This document shows, one piece after another, positions 27,154 to 37,759 of a DNA stretch of 64,000 nucleotides (position 1 is the first letter of the stretch; every line of letters begins with the position of its first letter). The translations under genes were made by a program, and so were the position numbers. The notes beneath the pieces are model-generated. The model worked only from the letters and a program-made list of their open reading frames with translations, did no database searches and was not told where the DNA came from. The stretch is taken from contig NC_017910.1 of NCBI RefSeq assembly GCF_000262305.1, positions 2,294,001-2,358,000 of the forward strand. Direction: 5' to 3'. The stretch comes from Shimwellia blattae DSM 4481 = NBRC 105725. Lineage in GTDB: Bacteria > Pseudomonadota > Gammaproteobacteria > Enterobacterales > Enterobacteriaceae.

Positions 27154-27640
27154 CAATTACCCTCTGTGCGACAGTCTTTTGCATTTCACCTCATTAACGC
27201 GCGGCTCACAACCCCCGACGCACATTATCAATCACCACCGGCGGATAACACCGCAGCGGCGGTGCGGCATATTGTCCCCGAGCATGAGTGCGCGAATACC
27301 GGGTTATTAATTAACTCAGATTAGCCTGCCTTATTAATAATCCTGGTAACACTCACGCCACGGGAAATATCCGGTGCGGAAAATTAACTGCCGACGCATT
27401 AAAGTTACCCATGTCACAATTTGCTCATTCCGCTAAATGTATTAGCGCCTGTGCCTTTTTATTTTAAGCCCCGTTATTGTATGATGCCGTGGTCAGTAAT
27501 GCCCCGCAGAGAGCCATTTGATTAATAACCAACACGCAACGGGCCACGGCTGGCGCGGGCCGCGCCGTCTGATAACTACTCACAAGAATAACGGGCCGCT
27601 GCCCATTCTGATTTTTACTCTTTACCCCAGGATTTTGCTT
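27154..27640. other. Long intergenic region between ydgJ and cnu
   Basis: 487 bp without a supported gene. In E. coli the 41-residue blr gene lies here; I searched the + strand and found no frame resembling it. The nearest short frame, ATG at 27411 (18 codons), has no good ribosome-binding site and no match to Blr. The region should contain the ydgJ and cnu promoters. Confidence 0.55.
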
Positions 27641-27856
27641 ATGACCGTGCTGGACTATATATTAAAATTTCGCAAAATAAATAACCTCGAAAGCCTTGAA
27701 AAATTATTTGATCATCTTAATTACTCCCTGACAGACAGCGCAGAGATCATTAATATGTACCGGGCGGCAGATCATCGCCGGGCGGAGCTGGTCTCCGGCG
27801 GGAAGCTGTTTGATCCCGGCCAGGTGCCCAAAACCATTTGGCGCTTTGTGCAGTAG
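27641..27856 (+). CDS. cnu: OriC-binding nucleoid protein Cnu (YdgT, Hha family)
   Basis: Cnu is a small Hha/YmoA-family protein that partners H-NS and StpA to silence genes and binds a site near oriC. I place the start at ATG 27641 ([13 protein letters not shown]), giving 71 residues exactly as in E. coli; an upstream in-frame ATG at 27518 would add an unconserved leader. The conserved block [20 protein letters not shown] is present. It is on the same strand as ydgK and the rsx operon. Confidence 0.96.
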   Translation: MTVLDYILKFRKINNLESLEKLFDHLNYSLTDSAEIINMYRAADHRRAELVSGGKLFDPGQVPKTIWRFVQ

Positions 27857-27957
27857 CCCTTCTGTATCGGGTAGCAATTCCCGGGAAAATCCTTATAATC
27901 CATGCCCTCACGTATTGGGGGGGATTCCCGCTGTTTGCCCGCAATCCCGGAGGCACA

Positions 27958-28398
27958 ATGTCCACAACATCACCAGCGCGTATTGGCGGCTGGCTGCTGG
28001 CACCGCTGGCCTGGTTACTGATGACCTTAATCAGTACAACGCTGATTAATATCTTCTATACCCGCGCCCTGTTCAGCGCCCACAGCCATCAGCTTCTGGC
28101 TGACCAGCCTGCCGGTCAGGTGATGCTCTGGTATCTGTCACTGGCCTGTGCGTATGCAATGTGGGGGTACACCCTGTGGCTTACGGTCGCCTTCTTTAAG
28201 CGCCGCCGGACGGTGCCACGCCACTACATTATCTGGTTACTGATTACGGTATTACTGGCGGTGAAATCTTTTGCTTTCGCACCGGTCACTGACGAGCTTG
28301 CCGTGCGCCAGTTGCTGTTCCCGTTGCTGGCTGCGGCCGTTCTGGCCCCCTACTTTCGCCACTCAGCGCGCGTAAAGCAGACGTTCACCAACGATTAA
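27958..28398 (+). CDS. ydgK: YdgK, DUF2569 inner-membrane protein
   Basis: A 146-residue protein with four predicted TM helices (about 10-32, 60-80, 93-113, 120-135), matching E. coli YdgK (136 residues, DUF2569) of unknown function. I place the start at ATG 27958 (MSTTSPARIGGWLLAPL), with GGAGG upstream. It lies 77 bp before rsxA, and transcripts may continue into the rsx operon, but no functional tie is known. Confidence 0.88.
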   Translation: MSTTSPARIGGWLLAPLAWLLMTLISTTLINIFYTRALFSAHSHQLLADQPAGQVMLWYLSLACAYAMWGYTLWLTVAFFKRRRTVPRHYIIWLLITVLLAVKSFAFAPVTDELAVRQLLFPLLAAAVLAPYFRHSARVKQTFTND

Positions 28399-28475
28399 TA
28401 CCCATACAGATACTCCGTTGTCGCCAGGCCGGGATTGTCCGATAATAGGCGGCTATTTTTGTTTCAGGTCGAAAA

Positions 28476-29057
28476 ATGACTGATTATTTGCTGCTCTTTG
28501 TCGGGACCGTGCTGGTCAATAACTTTGTCCTGGTGAAGTTTCTCGGTTTGTGCCCGTTTATGGGGGTGTCCAAAAAGCTGGAGACCGCCATCGGAATGGG
28601 GATGGCCACCACCTTCGTGATGACCCTTGCCAGCATCAGCTCCTGGCTTATCAACCGCTTTATTCTCGAACCGCTGGCACTGACCTATCTGCGCACCATG
28701 GCGTTTATTCTGGTGATTGCAGTGGTGGTGCAGTTCACCGAGATGGTGGTGCGTAAAACCAGCCCGGCGCTCTACCGCCTGCTGGGGATCTTTTTGCCGC
28801 TTATCACCACCAACTGTGCCGTGCTCGGGGTGGCCCTGCTGAGTATCAATTTACAGCACAACTTTTTACAGTCTGCCCTGTACGGTTTTTCTGCGGCGCT
28901 GGGGTTCTCCCTGGTGATGGTGCTGTTTGCCGCGATCCGCGAGCGTCTGGCCGTGGCCGATGTACCGGCGCCATTTAAAGGCAATGCCATCGCGCTGATC
29001 ACCGCAGGGCTGATGTCGCTGGCGTTTATGGGCTTTAGCGGGCTGGTGAAACTCTGA
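28476..29057 (+). CDS. rsxA: Electron transport complex subunit RsxA
   Basis: RsxA is a polytopic inner-membrane subunit of the Rsx/Rnf complex, which couples electron flow to ion movement and in enterobacteria keeps SoxR reduced. The 193 residues (same length as E. coli) have six TM helices. The conserved motifs [18 protein letters not shown] near 11-28 and [13 protein letters not shown] near 110-122 contain the cysteines that hold the membrane [2Fe-2S] cluster shared with RsxE. The stop overlaps the rsxB ATG by one base. Confidence 0.98.
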   Translation: MTDYLLLFVGTVLVNNFVLVKFLGLCPFMGVSKKLETAIGMGMATTFVMTLASISSWLINRFILEPLALTYLRTMAFILVIAVVVQFTEMVVRKTSPALYRLLGIFLPLITTNCAVLGVALLSINLQHNFLQSALYGFSAALGFSLVMVLFAAIRERLAVADVPAPFKGNAIALITAGLMSLAFMGFSGLVKL

Positions 29058-29635
29058 TGAATATGATTGTCATCGCGGTAGGGGTACTGACGGTTCTGGG
29101 GCTGATTTTTGGTCTGGTGCTGGGCTATGCCTCGCGCCGGTTTGCCGTGGCCGACGATCCCATCGTGGAAAAAATTGATGACCTGCTGCCCCAGAGCCAG
29201 TGCGGCCAGTGTGGCTACCCGGGCTGCCGCCCCTATGCGGAAGCTATCGCCAATAACGGCGAGAAAATTAACTGCTGTGCGCCGGGCGGTGAAGCGGTTA
29301 TGCAAAAAATAGCCGCGCTGATGAATGTGGATCCGCAGCCCATTACCGGCGATGCGGCCAGCCGGGAGCCGGAGCGGATGCTGGCATTCATTGACGAGGC
29401 CAACTGCATTGGCTGCACCAAGTGCATTCAGGCCTGCCCGGTGGATGCGATTGTCGGGGCCACCCGCGCCATGCATACCGTGGTGGCGCAGCTGTGTACC
29501 GGCTGCAACCTGTGTGTGGCCCCCTGCCCGACCCAGTGCATTACGTTACACCCGGTGGCGACAACACCTGATACCTGGAAATGGGATCTGAACACCATTC
29601 CCGTGCGCAATATTCCCGTGGAACACCATGCTTAA
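29057..29635 (+). CDS. rsxB: Electron transport complex iron-sulfur subunit RsxB
   Basis: RsxB carries the iron-sulfur clusters of the Rsx complex. The 192-residue protein has an N-terminal membrane anchor (about 2-24), a four-cysteine cluster motif in [10 protein letters not shown] near 53 with a later CC pair, and two ferredoxin-like [4Fe-4S] motifs: [12 protein letters not shown] near 117 and [12 protein letters not shown] near 147. It overlaps rsxC by 8 bp. E. coli RsxB has 192 residues. Confidence 0.98.
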   Translation: MNMIVIAVGVLTVLGLIFGLVLGYASRRFAVADDPIVEKIDDLLPQSQCGQCGYPGCRPYAEAIANNGEKINCCAPGGEAVMQKIAALMNVDPQPITGDAASREPERMLAFIDEANCIGCTKCIQACPVDAIVGATRAMHTVVAQLCTGCNLCVAPCPTQCITLHPVATTPDTWKWDLNTIPVRNIPVEHHA

Positions 29636-31826
29636 TTTATTCTCCGCTTTTCGCAAAGATAAACTGCGCGATTTTGACGGGGGGATCCACCCCCCGGAAA
29701 TGAAAACCCAGTCCAGCGGCACACCACTGCGCCAGGTGCCGCTGGCCGGGCGCTTTGTGATGCCCCTGAAACAGCACCTGGGCGCAGAGGGCGAGCTGTG
29801 CGTGAGCGCAGGTGACCACGTATTACGCGGCCAGCCCCTGACCCGTGGCCGGGGAAGAATGCTGCCCATCCATGCCCCGACCTCCGGGACCGTGGTTGCC
29901 ATTGCCCCCCATCCCACGGCGCACCCTTCCGCGCTTAATGAGCTGAGCGTGATTATTGACGCGGATGGCGAAGATACCTGGATCCCCCGGGAGGGCTGGG
30001 CCAGTTACCAGCAGTACAGCCGCGAGGCGCTGATTGAGCGCATCCACCAGTTTGGTGTTGCGGGCCTTGGCGGAGCGGGCTTCCCCACCGGTAATAAACT
30101 GGCGGGCGGCGGCGATAAAATCGACACGCTGATCATCAATGCGGCGGAGTGTGAGCCCTATATCACCGCCGACGATCGCCTGATGCAGGAGTGTGCCGCT
30201 CAGGTGATCGACGGGGTGCGCATCCTGGCCCATATCCTGCAACCGCGCCAGGTGCTGATCGGTATTGAGGACAATAAACCCCAGGCCATCTCCATGCTGC
30301 GGGCGGTGCTGGGTAACGATCCGCTCATCCGGCTGCGGGTGATCCCCACCAAGTACCCCTCTGGCGGGGCAAAACAGCTCACCTGGATCCTCACCGGTAA
30401 ACAGGTGCCCCACGGCGGGCGCTCTTCAGATATTGGCGTGCTGATGCAAAACGTCGGGACAGCCTATGCGGTAAAACGCGCGGTTATCGACGGCGAACCC
30501 CTGACCGAGCGGGTGGTCACCCTTACCGGGGAGGCCGTTGCCCGCCCGGGGAATGTCTGGGCGCGCCTTGGCACCCCGGTCCGACACCTGCTTAATTTCG
30601 CCGGGTTTGTCCCCCGCCAGAACGACAGCATGGTTATCATGGGCGGGCCACTGATGGGCTTTACCCTGCCCTGGCTGGATGTGCCGGTGGTGAAGATAAC
30701 CAACTGCCTGCTGGCCCCTTCAGAGCAGGAGATGGGCCCGGCCACCCCGGAGCAGCCCTGCATCCGTTGCAGCGCCTGTGCCGAAGCCTGCCCGGCGGAT
30801 CTGATGCCCCAGCAGCTTTACTGGTTCAGTAAAGGCGCCCAGCACGATAAAGCCCGAAGCTGGCAAATTAATGACTGTATTGAATGCGGTGCCTGCGCCT
30901 GGGTCTGCCCGAGCAGCATCCCGCTGGTGCAGTATTTCCGCCAGGAAAAAGCAGAGATCTACGCACTGGACGCTGAAGCCCGGCGTAATGCGGAGGCGAA
31001 ACAGCGCTTTGAAGCCCGCCAGCAGCGCCTGGAGCGGGAAAAAGCCGCCCGGATGGCGCGCCACCAGCAGGCGGCTGTCCAGCCTGACGCCCGGGATAGC
31101 CAGGCGATTCAGGCGGCCCTGTCCCGGGTGCGGGATAAAGCCGCCAGCGCCGCGCAGCCTATCGAGATTATCGCCGGTCAGCTGCCGGATAATCAGGCAG
31201 CGATTGCCGCCCGGGCGGCCCGCAAGGCCCAGGCCCGTGCCCGCCAGGCGGAAAAACAGGCTACCGCACCGGTGGCTGCCACCACCAGTGACAGTGGCGA
31301 CGACCCGCGCAAAGCGGCGGTAGAAGCCGCCATCGCCCGGGCCAAAGCCCGCAAGGCCGCCGCAACCGGGGAGCCCCCTGCCAGTGCAGCACCCGCTCCG
31401 GCGGAAGCGGTGGATCCGCGCAAAGCGGCTGTAGAGGCCGCCATCGCCCGGGCCAAAGCCCGCAAGGCCGCCGCAACCGGGGAGGCCCCTGCCAGTGCAA
31501 CACCCGCCCCGGCGGAAGCGGTTGACCCACGCAAAGCCGCCGTAGAGGCCGCCATCGCCCGGGCCAAAGCCCGCAAAGCCGCCGCAGCCGGGGAATCCCC
31601 TGCCAGTGCAGAACCGGCCCCGGCGGAAGCGGTGGATCCGCGCAAGGCTGCCGTAGAGGCCGCCATTGCCCGGGCCAAAGCCCGCAAGGCCGCCGCAGCC
31701 GGGGAATCCCCTGCCAGCGCAGCGCCCGCCCCGGCGGAAACGGTGGATCCGCGCAAAGCCGCTATAGAGGCCGCCATTGCCCGGGCCAAAGCCCGCAAAG
31801 CCGCCCAGCATACGCACCAGGACTAA
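29628..31826 (+). CDS. rsxC: Electron transport complex subunit RsxC with tandem-repeat tail
   Basis: RsxC is the peripheral NADH- and FMN-binding entry subunit. The 732 residues include a glycine-rich NADH/FMN region ([15 protein letters not shown] near 144-158), a SLBB-type region, and two [4Fe-4S] motifs, [12 protein letters not shown] near 378 and [12 protein letters not shown] near 418. The last third is an alanine-, lysine- and glutamate-rich helical tail with four full and one partial copies of a 37-residue repeat. E. coli RsxC has a similar but differently sized tail, so repeat number is expected to vary. Confidence 0.97.
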   Translation: MLNLFSAFRKDKLRDFDGGIHPPEMKTQSSGTPLRQVPLAGRFVMPLKQHLGAEGELCVSAGDHVLRGQPLTRGRGRMLPIHAPTSGTVVAIAPHPTAHPSALNELSVIIDADGEDTWIPREGWASYQQYSREALIERIHQFGVAGLGGAGFPTGNKLAGGGDKIDTLIINAAECEPYITADDRLMQECAAQVIDGVRILAHILQPRQVLIGIEDNKPQAISMLRAVLGNDPLIRLRVIPTKYPSGGAKQLTWILTGKQVPHGGRSSDIGVLMQNVGTAYAVKRAVIDGEPLTERVVTLTGEAVARPGNVWARLGTPVRHLLNFAGFVPRQNDSMVIMGGPLMGFTLPWLDVPVVKITNCLLAPSEQEMGPATPEQPCIRCSACAEACPADLMPQQLYWFSKGAQHDKARSWQINDCIECGACAWVCPSSIPLVQYFRQEKAEIYALDAEARRNAEAKQRFEARQQRLEREKAARMARHQQAAVQPDARDSQAIQAALSRVRDKAASAAQPIEIIAGQLPDNQAAIAARAARKAQARARQAEKQATAPVAATTSDSGDDPRKAAVEAAIARAKARKAAATGEPPASAAPAPAEAVDPRKAAVEAAIARAKARKAAATGEAPASATPAPAEAVDPRKAAVEAAIARAKARKAAAAGESPASAEPAPAEAVDPRKAAVEAAIARAKARKAAAAGESPASAAPAPAETVDPRKAAIEAAIARAKARKAAQHTHQD
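31302..31805 (+). repeat. 111-bp in-frame tandem repeat in rsxC
   Basis: Copies begin at 31302, 31413, 31524, 31635 and 31746 (the last about 60 bp), each encoding [20 protein letters not shown] and then a Gly-Glu-Pro-Ala-rich linker. The period is exactly 111 bp, so copies can be gained or lost by recombination without a frameshift. Copies differ at scattered mostly silent positions. Confidence 0.95.
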
Positions 31827-31829
31827 TTT

Positions 31830-32882
31830 ATGGTTTTCAGAATCGCAAGCTCTCCGTTCACCCATAATCACCGCCATACCGCGCGGATCATGACGCTGGT
31901 TATCCTGGCCATGATCCCGGCCGTGCTCACCAGCCTGTGGATGTTTGGCTGGGGAACCGCCATTCAGCTGGTGCTGGCGGTGGCCAGCGCCCTGCTGGCG
32001 GAAGCCCTGGTCGTCAGACTGCGGCGCCAGAAAATGCGCGCCGTGCTGGGGGACAATACCGCCCTGCTGACCGGCCTGTTACTCGGTGCCAGTATCCCGC
32101 CCCTGACCCCCTGGTGGATGGTGGTGCTCGGTACGGTGTTTGCGGTGATCATCGCCAAGCAGCTGTATGGCGGGCTGGGTCATAACCCGTTCAACCCGGC
32201 GATGATCGGCTATGTGGTATTACTGATCTCCTTCCCGGTCCAGATGACCAGCTGGCTGCCACCGGCGTCTATTGCTGCCAGCGCGCCGGATTTCACCACC
32301 GCCTTACAGGTGATTTTCACCGGCCACAGCGCCGCAGCGCCCGGGGTTCACGCCCTGCAAATGGGGATTGACGGTATCAGCCAGGCCACCCCTCTCGATA
32401 CCTTTAAAACCGGGCTTCACGCGGGGCATCCGGCCAGCGAACTGCGCCAGTCCACCATATATGGTGGCGTGCTGGCGGGGATTGGCTGGCAGTGGGTTAA
32501 CCTTGCCTGGCTGCTGGGCGGGATATTTTTGCTACTGACCGGCACCATCCGCTGGCATATTCCGGTCAGCTTTCTGGTCACGCTGTTTATCTGCTCGGCG
32601 CTGGGGTATCAGCTGGCGCCGGAGCGCTTCCTCTCGCCGCTGATGCAGCTGTTTTCCGGTGCCACCATGATGGGGGCGTTCTTTATTCTTACCGATCCGG
32701 TAACCGCCTCCACCACGCCGCGCGGCCGCCTGGTTTTTGGCGCCCTGGCCGGGTTGCTGGTCTGGCTGATTCGCAGTTTTGGCGGTTACCCGGACGGGGT
32801 CGCCTTTGCCACGTTACTGGCGAATATTACCGTTCCGCTTATCGACTACTACACCCGCCCCCGGGTGTATGGTCACCGTTAA
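31830..32882 (+). CDS. rsxD: Electron transport complex subunit RsxD
   Basis: RsxD is a polytopic subunit with covalently bound FMN. The 350-residue protein has about nine TM helices. The flavinylation motif is [11 protein letters not shown] near residues 273-283, where the threonine of SGAT takes FMN phosphate. It starts 3 bp after rsxC and ends in [12 protein letters not shown]. coli RsxD has 352 residues. Confidence 0.97.
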   Translation: MVFRIASSPFTHNHRHTARIMTLVILAMIPAVLTSLWMFGWGTAIQLVLAVASALLAEALVVRLRRQKMRAVLGDNTALLTGLLLGASIPPLTPWWMVVLGTVFAVIIAKQLYGGLGHNPFNPAMIGYVVLLISFPVQMTSWLPPASIAASAPDFTTALQVIFTGHSAAAPGVHALQMGIDGISQATPLDTFKTGLHAGHPASELRQSTIYGGVLAGIGWQWVNLAWLLGGIFLLLTGTIRWHIPVSFLVTLFICSALGYQLAPERFLSPLMQLFSGATMMGAFFILTDPVTASTTPRGRLVFGALAGLLVWLIRSFGGYPDGVAFATLLANITVPLIDYYTRPRVYGHR

Positions 32883-32891
32883 GGAGTTAGC

Positions 32892-33521
32892 GTGTTACAG
32901 ACACTGCGCAAACATGGGGTCACCCTGGCGGTATTCGCGGCCCTGACCACCGGGCTTACCGCGGTGGTGAATGCCCTGACCCAGGGCACCATTGCCCGCC
33001 AGAACGCCGACCAGCAGCAGGCGCTGTTTAATGAGGTGTACCCGGCATCGCTGTACGACAACAGCCCCCGCCAGCACTGCCTGGTGGTCAGCGATCCGGC
33101 GCTGGGCCGCGGCCCGCACCGTCTCTGGCTGGCAACCCGTCAGGATAAGCCGGTGGGGGTTATCATCGAGGCCACCGCACCAGACGGCTACTCTGGTGCC
33201 ATTCAGTTGCTGATCGGGGCGGATCTTCAGGGGACGATACAAGGGGTCCGGGTCACCGAACATCACGAAACGCCCGGGCTTGGCGACAAGATAGAGCTGC
33301 GCGTCAGTGACTGGATCCGCCACTTCGCCGGGCAGCATATCCAGGGGCCGGACGATAAACGCTGGGCGGTGAAAAAAGACGGCGGCGAATTCGACCAGTT
33401 TACCGGTGCCACCATCACCCCCCGGGCGGTGGTGAACGCGGTAAAACGCGCGGGCCTGTTCGCCCGGCACCTTCCGGGCCAGCTTGACCAGTTACCTGCC
33501 TGCACAGGAGAGATCCAGTGA
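32892..33521 (+). CDS. rsxG: Electron transport complex subunit RsxG
   Basis: RsxG has one TM helix and a periplasmic domain with covalent FMN. The 209 residues include an N-terminal anchor (about 9-29), [15 protein letters not shown] near 119-133 and the flavinylation motif [16 protein letters not shown] near 172-187. Translation starts at GTG 32892, five bases after AAGGAG; the product [13 protein letters not shown] aligns with E. coli RsxG. Its TGA overlaps the rsxE GTG. Confidence 0.96.
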   Translation: MLQTLRKHGVTLAVFAALTTGLTAVVNALTQGTIARQNADQQQALFNEVYPASLYDNSPRQHCLVVSDPALGRGPHRLWLATRQDKPVGVIIEATAPDGYSGAIQLLIGADLQGTIQGVRVTEHHETPGLGDKIELRVSDWIRHFAGQHIQGPDDKRWAVKKDGGEFDQFTGATITPRAVVNAVKRAGLFARHLPGQLDQLPACTGEIQ

Positions 33522-34210
33522 GTAGCACAGTAAAAGAGATTTTCGTTCAGGGGTTGTGGAAGAACAACTCCTCGCTGGTGCAGCTGCTTGGCCTGTGCCC
33601 GCTGCTGGCCGTCACCTCCACCGCCACCAATGCGCTGGGGCTGGGGCTGGCTACCACCCTGGTGCTGACCCTGACCAACAGCGCTATCTCCGCCCTGCGC
33701 CGCTGGATGCCCCCGGCCGTGCGGATCCCGATTTACGTGATGATTATCGCCTCGGTCGTCAGCGTTGTGCAGATGCTTATCAACGCGCTGGCCCTGGGCC
33801 TGTATCAGGCGCTGGGGATCTTTATTCCGCTGATTGTCACCAACTGTATCGTGGTCGGGCGGGCGGAGGCCTTTGCCGCCAGAAACGGCGTGCTGCACTC
33901 AGCGCTGGACGGGTTCGCCATCGGCCTTGGGGCCACCAGCGCCATGTTTGTGCTGGGATCACTGCGCGAAATTCTCGGCAACGGTACCCTGTTCGACGGC
34001 GCAGACGCGCTGCTCGGCTCCTGGGCAAAGGTGCTGCGCATTGAGGTGTTCCACACAGATACCCCCTTCCTGCTGGCGATGCTGCCGCCGGGGGCGTTTA
34101 TCGGCCTGGGGCTGATGCTGGCCGGGAAATACCTGATTGATGAGCGCGCCCGCACCCGCAAATCTGCACAGCAAGCCCCGGCGGCGACCCACACGGAGAG
34201 TATGCAATGA
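33518..34210 (+). CDS. rsxE: Electron transport complex subunit RsxE
   Basis: RsxE is the RsxA-like membrane subunit; each supplies half of the shared membrane cluster site. The 230 residues have six TM helices, with [19 protein letters not shown] near 16-34 and [17 protein letters not shown] near 106-122. The start is GTG 33518, overlapping the rsxG stop (GTGA), with AGGAG eight bases upstream. It overlaps nth by 4 bp (ATGA). Confidence 0.97.
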   Translation: MSSTVKEIFVQGLWKNNSSLVQLLGLCPLLAVTSTATNALGLGLATTLVLTLTNSAISALRRWMPPAVRIPIYVMIIASVVSVVQMLINALALGLYQALGIFIPLIVTNCIVVGRAEAFAARNGVLHSALDGFAIGLGATSAMFVLGSLREILGNGTLFDGADALLGSWAKVLRIEVFHTDTPFLLAMLPPGAFIGLGLMLAGKYLIDERARTRKSAQQAPAATHTESMQ

Positions 34211-34842
34211 ACAACGCCAGACGCCGGGAGATCCTCACCCGCCTGCGGGCAGAGAATCCCCACCCGACCACCGAATTACAGTTCACCACCCCGTTTGAGC
34301 TGCTGATTGCGGTGATGCTTTCCGCCCAGGCAACGGATGTCAGCGTGAACAAAGCCACGGCGAAGCTCTACCCGGTAGCCAACACGCCAGAGGCCATTCT
34401 GGCCCTCGGGGTGGAGGGGCTTAAGACCTATATCCGGACCATCGGGCTATATAACAGCAAAGCAGAGAATGTGATTAAAACCTGCCGGATGCTGATCGAG
34501 CTGCACCACAGCCAGGTGCCGGAAGATCGCGCCGCCCTGGAGGCCCTGCCCGGTGTCGGGCGCAAAACCGCCAATGTGGTGCTCAATACGGCCTTCGGCT
34601 GGCCGACCATCGCCGTCGATACCCATATCTTCCGGGTCTGTAACCGCACCGGTTTCGCGCCGGGCAAAACCGTTGAACAGGTTGAGGAGAAGCTCCTCAA
34701 AGTGGTTCCGGCGGAATTTAAAACGGACTGCCACCACTGGCTTATCCTCCACGGGCGTTATACCTGCATTGCCCGTAAGCCGCGCTGTGGCTCCTGCCTG
34801 ATAGAAGATCTCTGCGATTATAAAGAGAAAACCCCAATCTGA
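34207..34842 (+). CDS. nth: Endonuclease III Nth
   Basis: Nth is a DNA glycosylase/AP lyase that removes oxidised pyrimidines. The 211 residues equal E. coli Nth. Visible features are the helix-hairpin-helix [17 protein letters not shown] at about 112-128 with catalytic Lys120, Asp138 in VDTHIFRV, and the [4Fe-4S] cysteines in [17 protein letters not shown] at the C-terminus. It is the last gene of the rsx operon, coupled to rsxE by overlap. Confidence 0.98.
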   Translation: MNNARRREILTRLRAENPHPTTELQFTTPFELLIAVMLSAQATDVSVNKATAKLYPVANTPEAILALGVEGLKTYIRTIGLYNSKAENVIKTCRMLIELHHSQVPEDRAALEALPGVGRKTANVVLNTAFGWPTIAVDTHIFRVCNRTGFAPGKTVEQVEEKLLKVVPAEFKTDCHHWLILHGRYTCIARKPRCGSCLIEDLCDYKEKTPI

Positions 34843-34973
34843 CCGCCCCGGTACGCGGGTGCCCCGGGTGCCCGCCAGCGGAGGCTGCTCACCTTATTGC
34901 CGCGCCGGAATCACTCCCTCATATCAATAAAACCGATTAATCGACATTTCATCATGAGAATTTTTCATAGATA

Positions 34974-34989
34974 CGTGATGGAGATCACA
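34974..34989. promoter_or_regulatory. CRP-type dyad upstream of dtpA
   Basis: CGTGA, six bases, then TCACA matches the CRP consensus at all but one of the ten core positions. It could serve the dtpA promoter, about 420 bp upstream of the start codon, if the leader is long. Confidence 0.55.
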
Positions 34990-35097
34990 CTGATAACAGA
35001 ATGTTAAATTTACGTATCTTTTCAGCACCTTTCCCCATGCTATTGACATTAGCAATCGGTTTCTGATGGAACATACAACCATCTCTCATTCTTAATA

Positions 35098-35114
35098 ATG
35101 GTGATATTCACCAT
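35098..35114. promoter_or_regulatory. Perfect dyad ATGGTGA-TAT-TCACCAT in the dtpA leader
   Basis: A 7-bp perfect inverted repeat with a 3-bp spacer, placed about 295 bp upstream of the dtpA start codon. It could be a protein-binding site or an mRNA leader hairpin. I do not recognise the cognate regulator. Confidence 0.4.
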
Positions 35115-35408
35115 GTAAAGAGCAAACCAGCAGCATATATCACTATTTACTGTAATAAATCGCCAGCCCTGAGATAAAAATTTGCCAATCGCTTCGCTTA
35201 TAAAATTTAACGCTGAATAACATTTGCCTTTTTGGTTAATTATATTGAATGGTTTATATGTAACAGATTATTTCAAAAGTATTGCAGGAAGTCTCAGGAT
35301 GAGGAAGATTACTGACCGTTTCACCCTTCTTATAACTAGAAAGTGACTGCCAGAGGCAACACACTGCACGACGCCCGCATATCATGCGGCGCAAAAAAAG
35401 AGGTTCAT

Positions 35409-36911
35409 GTGTCGACAGCAAACAAAAAACCAGCAGAAAGCGTAAGTATGAACGCTTTCAAACAACCGAGATCGTTCTATCTCATTTTTTCTATTGAGTT
35501 GTGGGAACGTTTTGGTTTCTACGGCCTGCAGGGCATTATGGCCGTTTACCTGGTCAAAATGCTGGGTATGTCCGAAGCCGACTCCATCACCCTGTTCTCT
35601 TCCTTCAGTGCTATGGTCTACGGCCTGGTTGCTATCGGCGGCTGGCTGGGCGACAAAGTGCTGGGGACCAAACGCGTTATCGTCTTAGGCTCCATTGTGC
35701 TGGCCATTGGTTATGCGCTGGTGGCGTGGTCCGGTCACGATGCGGCTATTGTCTATGTGGGGATGGCGACCATCGCCGTGGGTAACGGTCTGTTTAAAGC
35801 CAACCCGTCTTCCCTGCTTTCTACCTGCTATGAGAAAGACGATCCGCGTCTTGATGGCGCATTCACCATGTATTACATGGCCATCAACATCGGTTCTTTC
35901 TTCTCTATGCTGGCTACCCCGTGGCTGGCCGCACACTTCGGCTGGAGCGTGGCCTTCGCGCTGAGCGTCGTGGGCATGCTGCTGACCCTGGTGAACTTTA
36001 TGTTCTGCCGCAGATGGGTGAAAGACTACGGCTCCCGCCCGGACTTCGAGCCGGTGCATCTGGGCAAGCTGCTGGCGACCCTGGTCGGGGTCGTGGTGCT
36101 GGTGGGTATTGCCACCTGGCTGCTGCATAACCAGAGCATCGCGCGTATGGCGCTGGGCGTTATCGCACTGGGTATCGTGATTATCTTCGCCAAAGAAGCC
36201 TTCGCTATGCAGGGTGCCGCACGCCGTAAGATGATTGTCGCCTTTATTCTGATGCTGGAAGCCGTGGTGTTCTTCGTGCTGTACAGCCAGATGCCGACCT
36301 CTCTGAACTTCTTTGCTATCCGTAACGTAGAGCACTCCCTGCTCGGTATCGCCTTTGAGCCGGAGCAGTACCAGGCCCTGAACCCGTTCTGGATAATGAT
36401 AGGCAGCCCGATTCTGGCGGCTATCTACAACAAGATGGGTGACCGCCTGCCGATGCCGCATAAATTCGCCATCGGGATGATCCTGTGCTCCGGCGCCTTC
36501 CTGGTGCTGCCCCTGGGGGCCAAATTTGCCAGCGATGCGGGTATCGTCTCCGTTAACTGGCTGATTCTGAGCTATGCCCTGCAGAGTATTGGTGAGCTGA
36601 TGATCTCCGGTCTGGGCCTCGCGATGGTCGCGCAGCTGGTGCCTCAGCGTCTGATGGGCTTTATTATGGGGAGCTGGTTCCTGACCACTGCCGGTGCGGC
36701 GCTGATTGCCGGTCGCGTGGCGAATATGATGGCAGTGCCGGAAAACGTCACCGACCCGTTAATCTCCCTGGAAGTCTACGGCCACGTCTTTAAGCAGATT
36801 GGTATTGTGACCGGTGTGATAGCTATCCTGATGATGCTCACCGCCCCGCTGCTTAACCGCATGACCATGGATGACTCCACGGCTAAAAAAGCAGAAAAAA
36901 CAGCCGCCTGA
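35409..36911 (+). CDS. dtpA: Proton-dependent di/tripeptide permease DtpA
   Basis: DtpA (TppB) is a POT-family symporter for di- and tripeptides. I use GTG 35409 (translated [20 protein letters not shown]), preceded by AGAGG, because it aligns with E. coli DtpA and gives exactly 500 residues. The POT signature [10 protein letters not shown] lies near 33-42, with Phe where E. coli has Tyr, followed by about 14 TM helices. [20 protein letters not shown] near residues 128-147 is conserved. A strong terminator follows. Confidence 0.97.
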   Translation: MSTANKKPAESVSMNAFKQPRSFYLIFSIELWERFGFYGLQGIMAVYLVKMLGMSEADSITLFSSFSAMVYGLVAIGGWLGDKVLGTKRVIVLGSIVLAIGYALVAWSGHDAAIVYVGMATIAVGNGLFKANPSSLLSTCYEKDDPRLDGAFTMYYMAINIGSFFSMLATPWLAAHFGWSVAFALSVVGMLLTLVNFMFCRRWVKDYGSRPDFEPVHLGKLLATLVGVVVLVGIATWLLHNQSIARMALGVIALGIVIIFAKEAFAMQGAARRKMIVAFILMLEAVVFFVLYSQMPTSLNFFAIRNVEHSLLGIAFEPEQYQALNPFWIMIGSPILAAIYNKMGDRLPMPHKFAIGMILCSGAFLVLPLGAKFASDAGIVSVNWLILSYALQSIGELMISGLGLAMVAQLVPQRLMGFIMGSWFLTTAGAALIAGRVANMMAVPENVTDPLISLEVYGHVFKQIGIVTGVIAILMMLTAPLLNRMTMDDSTAKKAEKTAA

Positions 36912-36934
36912 TCCCCGTATCACTGCGGTTGCTG

Positions 36935-36963
36935 AAAACCTGCCCCCGGGCAGGTTTTTTTTT
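36935..36963 (+). terminator. Intrinsic terminator of dtpA
   Basis: AACCTGCCC and GGGCAGGTT arms around CC are followed by nine T residues, 24 bp after the dtpA stop. Confidence 0.93.
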
Positions 36964-37098
36964 GCTTAATCGCCCGCTTTGCACCGGCCAGCGTCATTCT
37001 GATCTCGTCATCTGGCCAGGATATCTGTTATAAAATTCACCTGACGTGTCCTGCGGACAACACTGGCGACAGCATCAGCACAGAGAAAGGAGTTACGG

Positions 37099-37704
37099 AT
37101 GAAACTGTATTACAAATCGGGGGCCTGCTCACTTTCACCCCATATTGTTCTGCGCGAAGCGGGGCTGGACTTTACGCTGGAGCGCGTAGACCTGGCGAGC
37201 AAAAAAACCGAAGCGGGTGAAGATTACCTGCACATTAACCCCAAAGGCCAGGTGCCTGCCCTGCTGCTGGACAGTGGCGACATGCTCACTGAAGGGGTGG
37301 CCATTGTTCAGTACCTGGCCGACCAGGTGCCGGATCGCAACCTGATCGCCCCGGCGGGAACCCTGGCCCGTTACCACGCTATCGAATCCCTTAATTTCAT
37401 CGCTACCGAGCTCCACAAAGGGTTTACTCCGCTCTTTACGCCCGGTGTGCCGGATGAGTATAAAAAAATCGCCACAGAACGTCTGCTGCGCCATTTCGCC
37501 GCACTGGATGTGCTACTCGGCGAGCAGGACTACCTGCAGGGTGCCCGTTTTAGCGTGGCGGATGCCTATCTGTTCACGGTACTGGGCTGGGCATTTATGC
37601 TGAAGTTCGATCTCAGCCATCTGCCGGCGCTGCAGCGCTACTACCAGCGGATTGCCGCCCGCCCGGCAGTCAGGGCAGCCCTGGAAGCCGAAGGGTTAAA
37701 ATAA
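37099..37704 (+). CDS. gstA: Glutathione S-transferase GstA
   Basis: GstA is a beta-class cytosolic glutathione S-transferase. The 201 residues match E. coli GstA in length. Cys10 in MKLYYKSGACSLSPHIVLRE is the beta-class cysteine that can form a mixed disulfide with glutathione, and HINPKGQVPALLLDSGDMLTE supplies the glutathione-contacting loop near 48-68. The C-terminal all-helical domain is complete. Convergent with pdxY, sharing a bidirectional terminator. Confidence 0.96.
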   Translation: MKLYYKSGACSLSPHIVLREAGLDFTLERVDLASKKTEAGEDYLHINPKGQVPALLLDSGDMLTEGVAIVQYLADQVPDRNLIAPAGTLARYHAIESLNFIATELHKGFTPLFTPGVPDEYKKIATERLLRHFAALDVLLGEQDYLQGARFSVADAYLFTVLGWAFMLKFDLSHLPALQRYYQRIAARPAVRAALEAEGLK

Positions 37705-37706
37705 GC

Positions 37707-37737
37707 TAAAAAAAACCCGGCACGGTGCCGGGTTTTC
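37707..37737. terminator. Bidirectional terminator between gstA and pdxY
   Basis: AAAACCCGGCAC pairs with GTGCCGGGTTTT across a tiny loop; T-runs on both strands suit the convergent gstA and pdxY genes. Confidence 0.9.
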
Positions 37738-37759
37738 TCATTTAAGTGCGGGTGCAGGC

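Larger units (their letters stand above)
34843..35408. other. Long AT-rich leader region upstream of dtpA
   Basis: 566 bp between nth and dtpA, much richer in A and T than the flanking genes. It contains a good CRP-type dyad at 34974-34989, a TTGACA hexamer at 35044-35049 without a clear -10 partner, and a perfect dyad at 35098-35114. In E. coli dtpA is activated by OmpR, whose sites are AT-rich and hard to call by eye. No gene is supported. Confidence 0.6.

Noticed and set aside
27411..27467. Eighteen-codon frame where blr would be expected
   Set aside because: No good ribosome-binding site, no sequence similarity to Blr and the wrong length.
31302..31805. Regular repeats that could be taken for a CRISPR array
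   Set aside because: The period is 111 bp with no unique spacers, the repeats are coding and in frame, and no cas genes are nearby.
30720..31877. Long antisense frames opposite rsxC
   Set aside because: Open only because the GC-rich repeated rsxC codons rarely give stops on the other strand; no family match and no start signals.
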